Below are positions 34,230 to 45,159 of a stretch of 64,000 nucleotides of DNA, piece by piece (position 1 is the first letter of the stretch; every line of letters starts with the position of its first letter). Made by a program: the position numbers and the translations under genes. The stretch comes from Sporothrix humicola (Eukaryota > Ascomycota > Sordariomycetes > Ophiostomatales > Ophiostomataceae): assembly GCA_021396245.1 (NCBI GenBank), contig WNYE01000054.1:62001-126000 (forward strand), read 5' to 3'. Under the pieces are notes generated by a model that was not told the origin of the DNA, searched no databases, and worked only from the letters and a program-made list of their open reading frames with translations.

Positions 34230-35359
34230 GGCGTAGGGTGAGAAGGGAGGTGGAAGGAGAAAAGGAAGGAGAGGAGAGAGAACAGTGAACTGAACGTGAG
34301 GAAAATGATATGCCGTTGTGCAAAAAAATGAACACTTTGGTGATGATCGATCAACAATGGCAAAAATTGCAGGACAACTGTCCGACATTTATAAATTCAT
34401 GTCATACAGTTCGCGATCCGGTTTACTCGATGCAGTGTAGTGCGGTTTCCCGCCTGCCAAAGTTCAAATCCATCAAATAAAGTTAGCTACCCCAGATCCG
34501 CATCGTCGGCTAGCCTCATCACCACCCCCTCTTCTACCCTCCCCCCAGCCTTGGATCTGCGCTCCTTTCCCCGGATACTTCCCCATATTCACTGTCGTCG
34601 GGAGCCTGACACCGACTTGGTCCCGGAGAGGTGCTAGTCTGCGCGCTAGGAGGTGCATTGACGTCTGGCCGCGTGATTGTGTAGAATTGCCGTTTTGGTG
34701 CATATCAATCATAGCTTAATCGTCAAGGGTGAGGAACAAGCTTTGTTAGTGGGTGTGACCCACGAGACGAGCAGACACCGAGGCGAGATGAATTACATAC
34801 AACTTGACAACACTCTCACAACAATACACTAAATGGCAAAACTTCGGAACATTTCGTTATTTACGTACAGTAAGCTCTGGAAAAGTTTAACTTCATTAAT
34901 ACTATTCCCCTTTAATATTTCCCCTCCTTTTCTGTACTGTTAGAAGCTTCTCGTTTTTTTAATAAAAAATGACAAATAATATTTATCATATCCAGAAAAA
35001 TAGCGTCATAATTTACGAGTAAATTGTGTCGCAACGAGAACATGAGACAATTGAGTGAAATTGTAAAGAATGAAACCAAACTCCATGCTTATGGAATTTA
35101 TGGAATACCTCAAGCCTATGGAGTTCTCTTTTCCCCCGTGTTATCTTCACACATCTGACGGCCTAGTGTAAGGGCCCGAGTCGAAAACCATAATAAATCG
35201 ACAAGCATTAACACGAAACATTCACAGACGGTAACCCTTTCTGGCATTCGTGCATTTATTCTGGATAGGTGAGTTCAAAAGAGATATATTTACCACATTG
35301 GAGGTGGCTATCTAAAATTCCATGCACTATCTATCTATCAACCCCATACCACCCAACAC
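34230..35359. other. intergenic, no gene seen
   Basis: MFS promoter (C/T-rich leader near 34230-34330) and an A/T-rich stretch at 34880-35050. No gene. Confidence 0.5.
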
Positions 35360-37053
35360 TCATGTGCTGTGACTGACAGCCATATTCAGGTTCGGCTTCT
35401 CGTAGTGCCTAGAGGCATGTGCAAACCACCAGACAGAGATGATGAAGATGATGCCGACAATGATGACGGAATTGTAGTTCATAGTTGTGGCGTCGAAAGG
35501 GACAGCGGTGGCTAAAGTCACGTTGTTAGTACAAGACAAAAGAGAGAGACTGAAGAGAGGAGGACATACGGAAGCAGAAGAAGATTGAGAACAGGGCAAT
35601 GAAGAGCACCGCCAGAAGGTTGATGACGAAGCCGAAACGGCCAAGGTGGAAGGGACCCGGAGTGAAGTAACGGCGGCCGGCGAGGACGTTGGCGAAGAAT
35701 GGGATCGCATACGAGATGGAATTGAGGATAATAAATGAGCCGGTAAGGTTGGTGAAGCCGACGGAGCTGCCGATGGGGATGGCCCCGAGGGCCGACACGA
35801 TGATACTGACAAAAAGAGTGGACTCGACGGGGCAGCTGAGGCGCTCGTGAACGCGGGAGAAGACAGCTGCAAAGGGAACGGCATGGTCGCGGGCGAGGGC
35901 CCAGTAGGCGCGAGTGGCGGTCAGGACAGTGCCGATGACACCACAGAGAAGAGACAAGAAGATGATAAAGAGAAGGCCAAATGTGGCACCAGCACTGCCG
36001 GTAGCCTGTCTGTAAATGACAGCCAGTGGGAAGGTGTTGACGCCGCCCTGAAGCACTGAGATGTCGTCAATGGCGTATCCCAGCACAATAGCAAAAACCA
36101 GCGCGGACAGAGAGCCGAGACCGATCTGCAGCATAATGGCTGTCGGCAGGCTGCGGCGCGGCGCCTTGACCTCTTCAGCCATGTGGCTGATGGAGTCGGG
36201 CGTGCCAATAGTGAAAGCGCCGTTGAGCACACCCGTCAAGAAGGCAATACCGCCAGACCAGCCTGTCTCGTTATTCTCGTTGAACGAGCCCCACACAAAG
36301 TGGTTGGACGCGTGCTTCTTGGGCATGGCGGCCAGTGTCACAATAGTGGCCAGGCCGCCGGCCAAAACAAGGAACATGCCCAGGTTCTGTGTCCACGGCA
36401 CGGCGCGGTTGGCGAGCACGACACATGCAACACTCAACCACAGCACGGCCAGGTACGCCACGTAGACGTGCCAAGCCTCAGAGACAAAGCTGTCGTGGTA
36501 GGTCGAGTACATTTGTACGACCGTGTTGGCTGTCACCTGGACGAGTGACGCAAGGCCGAAGAGCCAAGCGGCAAAGTTGATCCAACCAGTGTAAAAGCCC
36601 ACAGACCGTCCGTACTTGGGACCAGCAACCATGGTTGCCCAATGGTACACGCCTCCGGATGACGGCATGGCTGATGCCAATTCGGACAGACTGAGACCGA
36701 TAAATGTGTAGTAGAATGCCGCAACCATGAGGCCGTAAATGATACCGGGTATGCCGCCGTTCACTGGAGAGAGGAGTTAGTATGACAAAATAAATATGGA
36801 ATAGTTGGAATAAAAGAATGAGTGACGTACATATCGACACTGAGATTGATGAGCCAAGTACAACCCATGCATTGTCAATTGTGAGTGCGGCACCCGCCAC
36901 ACGAAGCAAACCATATTGCCGTGTCAGTTGATCCGGATGGCCGGACGCGTTAAGTTCGGCGCCGTTGATGTCGAGTACCGTGCCGAGCGCCTCATCGGCC
37001 TCACGCGGAGAGCCATCACCGATGCTAATGTCGGACTTTTCCTTGTAAGTCAT
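35360..37053 (-). CDS. APC-superfamily amino acid/GABA/choline-type permease
   Basis: 12-TM transporter of the fungal amino acid/choline transporter family (Uga4/Hnm1-like), plasma membrane. Three exons: 37053-36831, 36763-35570, 35511-35360; introns of 67 nt (GTACGT...CCAG) and 58 nt (GTATGT, branch CTAAC, TTTAG), total 522 residues. The hydrophilic N terminus (MTYKEKSDISIGDG) leads into LTIDNAWVVLGSSISVSI and NGGIPGIIYG, then LSELASAMPSSGGVYHW, the family signature of TM2-3, and GYAIDDI and FLSLLCGVIGTVLTATRAYWALARD. The last exon supplies TM12 and a short tail. The substrate, likely GABA, choline or an amino acid, is inferred from family only. A ureohydrolase 4 kb away could make a related amine, but no operon logic applies in fungi. 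Confidence 0.92.
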
Positions 37054-38130
37054 GGTGGATGTGTCGAGGTGAGCTGGTGATGTAAAGTGGATTTGAATGT
37101 ATACGTTGACATTTAGTCAAGGAGGGTGATGGTGAGAAGGCTGAGTATGGGAAGTAGAATTGACGGTATAAAGTATGTGTATTTGTATTTGCGTCGATGC
37201 ATTGAGTTGCCATCCATTGTGCTGTGCTCTTATCATGATCCCGGAAAGGCCGTCGCACAGTGGTATTGTTGATGTGAGATCGGACAGGAACCAAGAACAG
37301 GAGGACAGAAGAAAGTCGCAAAAAACTCAAAGATAAAAAACCTCACAGTCACAGGGCGGCAAAACATCCATGTCAAGCCATCTTTCCCAGCTTCGGTTTC
37401 GGTCGTTATTGATAAGGCTACATCCCTATCGTCGTGATGGTTGCATCGAAAACATCAGCCCAGCCAGACTAGTATCATGGGCCTGGACTCGGCCTCCTCC
37501 AGCTTGGGCATTGGCGCATTGGAGTCCGTGCGGGTGGAAGGTGGGGAAGGATTTGGAAGAGACAGAAAAAAACAAAGACAAAAAAGTGACGACAGGCACG
37601 CGATGCGAAAAAAGGAGTACCAAAAGAACCTGCAGGCATCGTGCATATCTGGGACGAGAGATAAACAAATTGCTCCGCCGATAGGGCTATTTCCCAAAAG
37701 AGAAACTTTGGCGCCGGACGCTGATTGGCTAGCGTGTAAGCGGGATAGGTGGACTGATATCGCAGCCGTTTCACCACAGGTTCCCTCAACTGCCAGAATG
37801 CCGCTAATGTCGTATTGCTGTACTCCGTACACTGCGGAGATGCTGTCTTCGTTGTAATCCGGATGAGAAAACGAAACTCAAGATCTGACACGGAGTTGAA
37901 TTTTTTTTTTAAAATGAATTTTTTTTCCATTTTTTGTTCTTTGAAAAAAGAAAATAAATTACGACGAATGCTTGATGATTGATTTTCTATTCTAAGCCGA
38001 CAAAGAAAAAATAAAAGTAATGCGATGCTATGTAAATAAACATACGAATAAAACAAATTGATTCCTAAGCGTGCCAATATGCAAAACAAATACGTGACAA
38101 AAGTGTGTCCTTCATCCTTCCGCCGGTTTA
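37054..38130. other. intergenic, includes one TACTCCGTA motif
   Basis: Permease promoter and the MATE 3' side. A TACTCCGTA word at 37821-37829 and T-runs near 37900. Overlapping ORFs of up to 219 codons on the minus strand have no domain signature. Confidence 0.5.
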
Positions 38131-39633
38131 TCACACATCCTCCGGCAGGCTGCGGACAGTGATACCGCCAGCCTCAAGGCGATCAAAAGCACGACGGACC
38201 TCGCCGGGCCAGTCCGCCAGGCCGACAATGGCCCACTCCAGGATGCCCACAAGGAAAAGGGCAACGCACTGGCCAAGCCACAGGCCTGCAAGACCCCAGC
38301 CATGGAAGGCCAAGAAGATGCCAGCGGGAAGGGCACCGCCGTAGTAACTGACGGCATTGACAAGAGCGCCGACCCATTGGCGGCCCATGCCACGAAGAGC
38401 ACCACCGCAGCTGCCGTTGAGACCATCGGCGATCTGGAAGAGGGCGACGTAGGGCATGACGGAGGCGACGAGAGCAGCGACATCGGTGTCGTCACTGAAC
38501 AGGCGGCCAATGGTGTGGCGAGTGACCATCAGTGTTGTGAGGATGATTACACCGAACAAAACTGACAACAACGCGGCAGAGTGGGCAGAACGACGTGAAC
38601 CAACTACGTCTTGGGCACCGAGAAGGTTACCGAGACGGGCCGAGGCTGCGACACCCAAGCCGAAGGGAATGGTGTTGATGACCTGATCGAGGGTCATGAT
38701 GATGGACTGTGCGGCCAGTGCCCGTGTGCCGAGACGGCCGGCCGCCAAGGCGACAATCTCAAATGCCCACCACTCGGAGCCAACGTGCACGACGCCCAGT
38801 AAAGCCAGTCGTGAAAACGGCTTGAGGCTGGTGGCAGCACGCCGTAGCTGGAATCCTGGCCAGCAGCCACGGCCGCGGTCTTCGGAGCTGGCGGTGTAGG
38901 CGACAAGGCATGCAAACGACAGCCAGTAAGAGAGACCTGTGGCGAGAGGGGCGCCGTCCAGGCCGAGGCCAAGTACATAGACAAAGGTGTAGTTGAGAAC
39001 AGCGTTGAGCGGCGCCGTGATAAGCAGAACGTAGGTTCCGGCGTTGTTGAGCCCTTGTGCTTGCAGAAATTTCTTGAGGCACTCGAACCAGACGTAGCCC
39101 AAGCCACCCGGTGCCAGCAGACGTAGAAAGCGGGCACTCTGAACGGTAATTATGGGATCCTGGCCGAGGACACGGAATAACGGCGCGGCACCCAGACACC
39201 AAACGAGGGCCACAACACCGTAAAAGCCAGTCAAGACAATTAGGCCTCGCTGCAAAAGCACGCCCAAGCTGCCCTTGTCCTTGTCGGCAGCAGCTGTGAA
39301 CGAGCTCGAGGCAAGCGTGTCAATGGCCGTCGTGCCACCCAGTGCCACCAGCCACCCAGATGCCATGGCAAACATGTACGAGAAGGCAGCAGTGGCCAAG
39401 GCCTCAGGAGACAGCCGGCCAACGACGAGTACTGAGACGGTCTGCAGGCTGTTTTGCAGCATATATGCCAGCATCACAGGCAGAGACGCCTTTGCCAGCA
39501 GAGCCATCTCAGCAATCCAGTCGTAGATCCATGCGTAGGTTTTTGAGGTGTTGCCGTTTTGCTGGTCGTATGAGCCGTCGTTTGGCTCGCCGGACGGAGC
39601 CAGCAAGGCGGTGCGTTCGTCTGGTATGGACAT
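38131..39633 (-). CDS. MATE-family (MOP) multidrug/toxin exporter
   Basis: 500-residue, 12-TM MATE transporter: two six-helix halves, ALATAAFSYMFAMASGWLVALGGTTAIDTLASSSFTA in TM2 region (shown in pieces: SPEALATAAF; GGTTAIDTLASSSF), GQDPIITVQSARFLRLLAPG, and the second-half equivalent NTIPFGLGVAASARLGNLLG. The chosen Met (MSIPDERTALLAP) follows UTR-like sequence; two further in-frame ATGs upstream (39732, 39747) would add 33 or 38 residues. DERTALL is an acidic dileucine motif of the kind that directs proteins to the vacuole, as in other fungal and plant MATEs; the location is inferred. Exports cationic drugs or metabolites in exchange for H+ by family analogy. No intron. Confidence 0.92.
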   Translation of the reverse strand: MSIPDERTALLAPSGEPNDGSYDQQNGNTSKTYAWIYDWIAEMALLAKASLPVMLAYMLQNSLQTVSVLVVGRLSPEALATAAFSYMFAMASGWLVALGGTTAIDTLASSSFTAAADKDKGSLGVLLQRGLIVLTGFYGVVALVWCLGAAPLFRVLGQDPIITVQSARFLRLLAPGGLGYVWFECLKKFLQAQGLNNAGTYVLLITAPLNAVLNYTFVYVLGLGLDGAPLATGLSYWLSFACLVAYTASSEDRGRGCWPGFQLRRAATSLKPFSRLALLGVVHVGSEWWAFEIVALAAGRLGTRALAAQSIIMTLDQVINTIPFGLGVAASARLGNLLGAQDVVGSRRSAHSAALLSVLFGVIILTTLMVTRHTIGRLFSDDTDVAALVASVMPYVALFQIADGLNGSCGGALRGMGRQWVGALVNAVSYYGGALPAGIFLAFHGWGLAGLWLGQCVALFLVGILEWAIVGLADWPGEVRRAFDRLEAGGITVRSLPEDV

Positions 39634-40279
39634 TGTCTTGTCGAGAATTGATATTGATGATGGTGAGTACTGAATATTAGTAGATGGTATGTCGTATGGA
39701 TAAGTAGCGCCAAAGGATGGGAAACTAGTCATGCTCGACTGACGCATGTTCAGAGCGGATAGCGTTGTCTTTATTTTTTTGCAAGTTTGAAGAACGGAGT
39801 TAAAGAGTTATGTTTATTGTTATCTTGTTGCAGTGCCTCGAGATACACATTTTATTCTTCTTATTTGTTTCAAGATTTTCAGGAAATATTTACCGGTTTT
39901 GTTTTGACAATATGTCCATGTATTTAGTCACATAAGATTGACATTTTTTTCATCTTTGCAAAAAAAAAAAAAAAGACACATTTGTCAGAACGAGACTCAC
40001 TTCCGACGGACGCAGGTATAACGCAAATGTGGTGTGGTCCCGCGGCAGTCAAAGTTTGAGAAAATGATCCGCCACGGTTATCTTGATACTTTTTTCTTCG
40101 ACTGTATGCAGAGTCTTTTTTTATTCTCCCGTTGTTAACTTGTCAAGCATAAGTGCCTGATGTTGAACCTCTCCAGATATCATTTCCCGCTAGCCCAAAT
40201 GGGAGAAGTAGCCACCGTCCCCGCGATTGGCTCACTGGGGGGTTGATAATACTGATAAGCATGTGTTGAGGTTTTTTTA
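39634..40279. other. intergenic, MATE promoter side
   Basis: T-rich, with an A-run at 39960-39974. No gene. Ends at the candidate 8-bp target duplication TTTTTTTA (40272-40279). Confidence 0.5.
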
Positions 40280-40850
40280 AAGAAGGGATAACCGGACGCC
40301 CAATCCAACTTATCCAGACGCCCGCTAAACCAATATAGGTGAAGATTGACAAGGTACTTATTTTCTTATACAAATCACTAAGAAACAGAAGTATCATAAC
40401 AAATAAGGTTTATTTCTACCAACTGGCCGCCCACACCTGAACAACGCGTCGCCTCGGCACCTTAAGCACCTATAAGTTGCGATTTGGCCGTTGTAATAAC
40501 GTCTAAGGCACTAAAGGCGCTTTTTAGCCGTTGGAAACACCTTTTATAACTAATAAACTCGACCCTCCGCCCGCCACTTAACTTACTTGTGCCGTAATTT
40601 GAGAGGTGGGTGTTATAAAGTTAGTACAAAAGGTGTAATAAGTACGGCTACAAACCTGGCTGTAAGCCTAACGCGTGGAATCTACTGGGCCTTAAACTTC
40701 CGTTTTTTCGCCTGTGGTTTACGGAGCTCCTCGGCCAATGCTGCTGCCAGGGCTTCCTACGGTCTGGACCGGTCTCTGACCCATTAATATCCGTCTTAGG
40801 CTTAGCGGGCGTCCGGATAAGCAGGATTGGGCGTCCGGTTATCCTTTCTC
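40280..40850. mobile_element. 571-bp MITE-like element with 52-bp terminal inverted repeats
   Basis: Left arm 40280-40331 and right arm 40799-40850 are inverted copies matching at 46 of 52 positions; both contain GGATAACCGGACGCCCAATC and a second GACGCCCGCTAA block. The element is flanked by TTTTTTTA on both sides (40272-40279 and 40851-40858), an 8-bp duplication as expected for hAT-type insertion, although this word is low-complexity. The 467-bp interior has no coding capacity beyond a 66-codon ORF. I read it as a non-autonomous DNA transposon. Confidence 0.75.
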
Positions 40851-40858
40851 TTTTTTTA

Positions 40859-41334
40859 CGGCATCAATCCGTCGACTAACACAAAACGTATCCACTTACC
40901 GCATTAGGCAACTTAGCCACCACGACCACAACTTGAGATGCATCGCATCACACATTGAATATTTGCGCACCAAGCGGCATCGGCGTTGGCGACATGGAAA
41001 CGAAGATAATTTACGGATTACAAACTACAACGCGGGGTCGTGAAGGCTTTCGTCAATTCGTTTTCCATTACCCATTTCGGCAACTTAGGCGCAACATAAC
41101 GAGAGATGTAGCTCGATAAGCTCATTCACGACTTCCGACAAACAAATGGGTGCATAGAGCAAGAGATATATACCGAGCATGAGGAGTTAATTTTTTCTCG
41201 AGCAGTCCAAAGGCATTTGGCTGTGTTATCCTGTCTCTTTCTATCTCCCCTCTCATTGCTCATTTTCTATTTCTTATCAGGCTTGCCACTCCTACGAAAC
41301 GGACCACTAACAACACACGGCGAGCTTGCCCAGT
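40859..41334. promoter_or_regulatory. upstream region of ureohydrolase gene
   Basis: 476 bp between the transposon and the ureohydrolase ATG, ending in a C/T-rich leader (41225-41290) typical of transcribed fungal 5' UTRs. No specific factor site identified. Confidence 0.45.
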
Positions 41335-42699
41335 ATGCGCGCTGCAACACTCCTGTCCACTGGCCTTGCTGCAGTCGTGGCAGCCCATGGAGACCACGAT
41401 AACCACCAGACACCCATTGAGGGACCGCTCCAGTCGCTGTGGTTCAACCGTCTGCCTGGCGACGGTGGCACGCAGGCCGACTCGGTGTTCTCAGGCATCA
41501 CGACCTTTGGCCGTCTTCCGTACCAGCCCTGCCTGGCTCACGCCGGCATCAAGTACGACATCGCTTTCCTTGGTGCTCCGTTTGACACGGGTACGTCGTA
41601 CCGTCCTGGCGCCCGCTTCGGTCCCTCGGGCATCCGTCAGGGTTCGCGCCGGTTGAACCTTTAGTAAGTCATTGTCCATGTCTCGGGAGGCTTCGAGCCC
41701 CTACTGACAGCTTCAGCGGCGGGTACAACGTCCCGCTGGCTACAAACCCGTTCAACAGCTGGGCCACGGTGCTCGACTGTGGCGATGTGCCTGTGACATC
41801 GTACGACAATGCCTACGCCCTGCGCCAGATTGAGGAGGGCCACTACAACCTGCTAAGCCGGCCTCCTGCTACCGACGCTCGCGCCCCCGGCCCGGCGTTG
41901 GCTGGCCGCACACTGCCGCGCATTATCACGCTGGGTGGCGACCACACCATCACTCTGCCCCTGCTACGGTCGATCAACCGTGCCTATGGTCCCGTCACGG
42001 TCATCCACTTCGACAGCCACCTGGACACGTGGAGGCCCAAGGTCTTTGGCGGCTCGCCCACCGAGCAGGCCAGTATTAATCATGGCACCTACTTCTTCCA
42101 CGCCGCCCAGGAGGGCCTCCTGCGCAACGACAGCAACATCCACGCCGGCATCCGCACGACGCTCAGTGGACCGAGCGACTACGACAACGACGGCTACTGC
42201 GGCTTCGAGATTGTCGAGGCGCGCGAGATTGACACCATCGGCACTGACGGCATCATCAAGCGCATCCTCGACCGCGTCGGCACCAAGAACCCTGTTTATC
42301 TGTCCATCGACATTGACACGCTCGACCCCGCCTTTGCGCCCGCCACCGGCACGCCCGAGACCGGCGGCTGGTCGACGCGCGAGCTGCGCACCATCATCCG
42401 GGGCCTCGAGAGCCTCAACCTGATTGCAGCCGACATTGTCGAAGTAGCGGTACGTAGCGTGGGCCGGTGGCGGCTGTACGGCGTCCTGTATTCATTCATG
42501 GTCCTGGTGTTGTTCCGTCCGTCGTGCATTAACTAATCAAACTCTTTTCTCTTTTATTTTCTGTGTGTCCCTGCAGCCCGCCTATGATACCAATGCTGAG
42601 CACACGACGATGGCCGCTGCAGACGTGCTGTACGAGGTGATGAGCATCATGGTAAAGAGGGGCCCGCTGAGCAAGATGATTGGCCCGGGTGAGTTGTAA
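41335..42699 (+). CDS. secreted agmatinase/arginase-family ureohydrolase
   Basis: 394-residue binuclear-manganese ureohydrolase that would release urea from a guanidino compound (agmatine, guanidinobutyrate or similar). Exons 41335-41663, 41717-42449, 42577-42699; introns 41664-41716 (GTAAGT, branch CTGAC, TTCAG) and 42450-42576 (GTACGT...CTGCAG). An alternative acceptor at 41710 adds two residues. Metal ligands are complete: GGDHTITLP, HFDSHLDTW and SIDIDTLDPAFAP. The N terminus MRAATLLSTGLAAVVAA is a signal peptide, followed by HGDHDNHQ, so the enzyme is predicted to be secreted or vacuolar, a known fungal subgroup distinct from cytosolic arginase. It faces a Zn2Cys6 regulator gene that converges on its 3' end 211 bp away. 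Confidence 0.92.
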
Positions 42700-42910
42700 G
42701 TGAGGATAGGCGGACGAACAAACTATTTGGCGATGGCGATAGTGATGAAGAAGCCGCAAGGCCATGATTGGGATTGGATTCGTAAGGGCAAGCAGAGTAA
42801 AGTAGGACATCTTAGAGGAAGATATATAGAGACACAGAGAGAGAAATATTGAATATAAGACAGTTAAATATGGTCATCATTATAAATCTGCGAACGTCTT
42901 TTCCCACTAA

Positions 42911-44644
42911 TCAAAACAGAATAATGTTGTAGTTGAGCTCGTCCAACAACGGCCCAGCACACAGCCGCCCGTCTGTGTCTCCGCGCCTTGTCCGGAGCCG
43001 CCATATATCCTCGAGCGCCCGCCGCAACACTTGCACGTGCCTTGACCCAATGCTTGCTGCAAACGCATCCAGTGCCGCATGTGCCCATGCTTGCGGGCCA
43101 GGCGCATAAACCTCACACCCTGCCGTAAACAATGGCAAGGCCATGGCCACCCATGTACTGCACGGCGCGCCTTGTGTCATCTGTCCGGCCATCCGCCGGA
43201 TTTGGGCCACTGCATCCTGTATGAGTGCCGCCCGAGATGGCAATCGGAAAAGACGCCGATAAACGTGGATCAGTGTCGCTTGCTGGAAGCACCCGTGGCA
43301 CAAAGCAAACTCGCGACCGGCCGCAGCTGTGAGGGCAGGCGCAGGTATTCGAGTTATCGGTATGGATGGTGTGGTACCGCTGTCGTCGTCGGCAACAAGT
43401 GCCTGTGCTTGTGCTCGATAAAGGAGCTGATGGGCAGCATCGCGAATGGTGCCAATTAGGTGCGGAGCGTCCATTGAATCAGCATGGTCGATATCGATGT
43501 CGTCAAGGCCTCCAGTCATAATGAGGCTCATGTCAGTGCTGTCCGGTAGCGTGAGAGCCAATTGTTCGACTTGTTGCAGGATGTCGAGCAACTCTTCGCT
43601 GTAGCCGAGAAAGCCGTCAATCCGTGGCTGCATCTTTCCGGTACTCATGCCCATGTCTGTATCCATGGTCACGGCCACCGTCGTTGATTTTCGTTTTGAT
43701 GTTGCTTCACTGAACTGTGCATAATCGTTATCCTGTTGAGCAGCAAGAGGCAGCTGGCTTTGGCGACGTTGCTGTGCCACATGGGGTAGTGTCTGGAGGG
43801 ACAAGTAGAGCAGATAGAGGTGCCGCATGGCGGACCGTGATGAGTCGGATGATTCGCCGGCACGAGTGACAAACGCGTCGAGTTCGCCAGCGCCTCCTAG
43901 TAGCGCTTGTATGCCCTGTAGATGTATACGCCATGAACATGTCGCTGCTGAAGATGGTGATGACGACGATGACAATGCGAAAACATCTGCCAAGCACCAC
44001 AAGAGGCATGTCGCCACCAGTCCGCTGTCCCGACTGCTATCACGGCCGCTTTCCGGACCACCCTGTTGTAAGGCGTTCCTTAATAACGACAGGCCTGATG
44101 TCCGTAGATGATCAATCAGTCGTGGTAATTCGACACCTCCAACATCTGACAGGCCACGCGATGCCAGCCCGGCCGCTGCCAGAGCCAATCCTGCCGATAA
44201 CAGGTGCGGTTCATGTAGCATGGCTGGAACGAGTCCTTGTGCCAGATCTCGATGGATCGCCGGGTGTACTGAGAGCGACGCCAAGATGTCTCGTGCAAAG
44301 TAATCCAGTAATCGCCGGTACGGCGGTGACAGCGGTACACCATTTGGTAGCTGTGAGAGTGCCAATGGATCAATCGTAGATGCGAAGATATCGACAGCCT
44401 GGTCGGCCTCGGCGGTCGTCTCGGTGTCGATATCGATGTTGTTTTCGGCAAATTGGGGCACCGTGTTCAGCCGACGTGGTACCGGTCCGGGTTCCACCGT
44501 CTGCGCTCCCCAGACAATCTTGAGCGTATAAGAGCATTTTCGCCGGAAGGTCTTGCACGGCCCGCATACCGGCTTTGCCTCATCACACTTTCGTCGCCGC
44601 TTCCGGCACTCCTCGCACCCCAATCTAGACCGACGCACGGGCAT
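42911..44644 (-). CDS. Zn2Cys6 fungal transcription factor
   Basis: 577-residue nuclear regulator. The start at ATG 44644 puts the binuclear zinc cluster at the N terminus: Cys10, 13, 20, 27, 30 and 37, spaced CX2CX6CX6CX2CX6C with the basic run RKRRRKCDEAKPVCGPC. The C-terminal half resembles fungal_trans_2-type regulatory domains (RRLLDYFARDILASLSVHP, GIQALLGG, VLRRALEDIWRLRTRRGD). Acidic and Thr/Met-rich low-complexity stretches lie between. It converges with the ureohydrolase gene and could regulate it or the neighbouring transporters; this is positional inference only. Single exon. Confidence 0.9.
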   Translation of the reverse strand: MPVRRSRLGCEECRKRRRKCDEAKPVCGPCKTFRRKCSYTLKIVWGAQTVEPGPVPRRLNTVPQFAENNIDIDTETTAEADQAVDIFASTIDPLALSQLPNGVPLSPPYRRLLDYFARDILASLSVHPAIHRDLAQGLVPAMLHEPHLLSAGLALAAAGLASRGLSDVGGVELPRLIDHLRTSGLSLLRNALQQGGPESGRDSSRDSGLVATCLLWCLADVFALSSSSSPSSAATCSWRIHLQGIQALLGGAGELDAFVTRAGESSDSSRSAMRHLYLLYLSLQTLPHVAQQRRQSQLPLAAQQDNDYAQFSEATSKRKSTTVAVTMDTDMGMSTGKMQPRIDGFLGYSEELLDILQQVEQLALTLPDSTDMSLIMTGGLDDIDIDHADSMDAPHLIGTIRDAAHQLLYRAQAQALVADDDSGTTPSIPITRIPAPALTAAAGREFALCHGCFQQATLIHVYRRLFRLPSRAALIQDAVAQIRRMAGQMTQGAPCSTWVAMALPLFTAGCEVYAPGPQAWAHAALDAFAASIGSRHVQVLRRALEDIWRLRTRRGDTDGRLCAGPLLDELNYNIILF

Positions 44645-45159
44645 AAAAATCGTAAAGGCGGCAGGTGGTCGCGATTTCCGTTTAAAAAACAGCAATTGTT
44701 ACCGTAGTTAAAGATCAATGGAGAATTAATGAAAAGCACAAAATTCAAACTTATCATCACATTGTCTCGGCTGTTGTCCTTATCTCGCTGATTCCCGGAG
44801 ATAAGGATGACGAGGGGCAATTGGCTAAGATCAGTGTTTAGTTGATGATAACCATATTTGTGATATTGATAAGAAACGCGCCACGCTAGTATTTACGTAC
44901 AAGTGGGTATTGCATCGAACCTCTGTATGTTCCGGGGTTGGAGGTCTGGGGTTGGATTAAAGTCTAGCGCTGTACTCCGCAGTCATAGAAGCCATGGGGA
45001 AAGGCAAAGCCTTCATCTACATCACAATAAAGAGGCTTGGGTGGAATTACTCTATGGCGACATAATGTACAAAATAACAAAGAAAATTGAACAGGAAAAA
45101 CCATACTAAAAAGCGCAATGTCTTCCTTGTGCAGACATGTGCATGTACAAATTCATCGC
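44645..45159. other. intergenic, no gene seen
   Basis: Regulator promoter side and 3' side of the glycosyltransferase-like gene. No gene. Confidence 0.5.

Noticed and set aside
34230..34388. Upstream in-frame ATG of the MFS gene (53 extra codons)
   Set aside because: The extension is Phe/Pro/Leu-rich and leader-like, while the family start fits MFGQEISFKDE.
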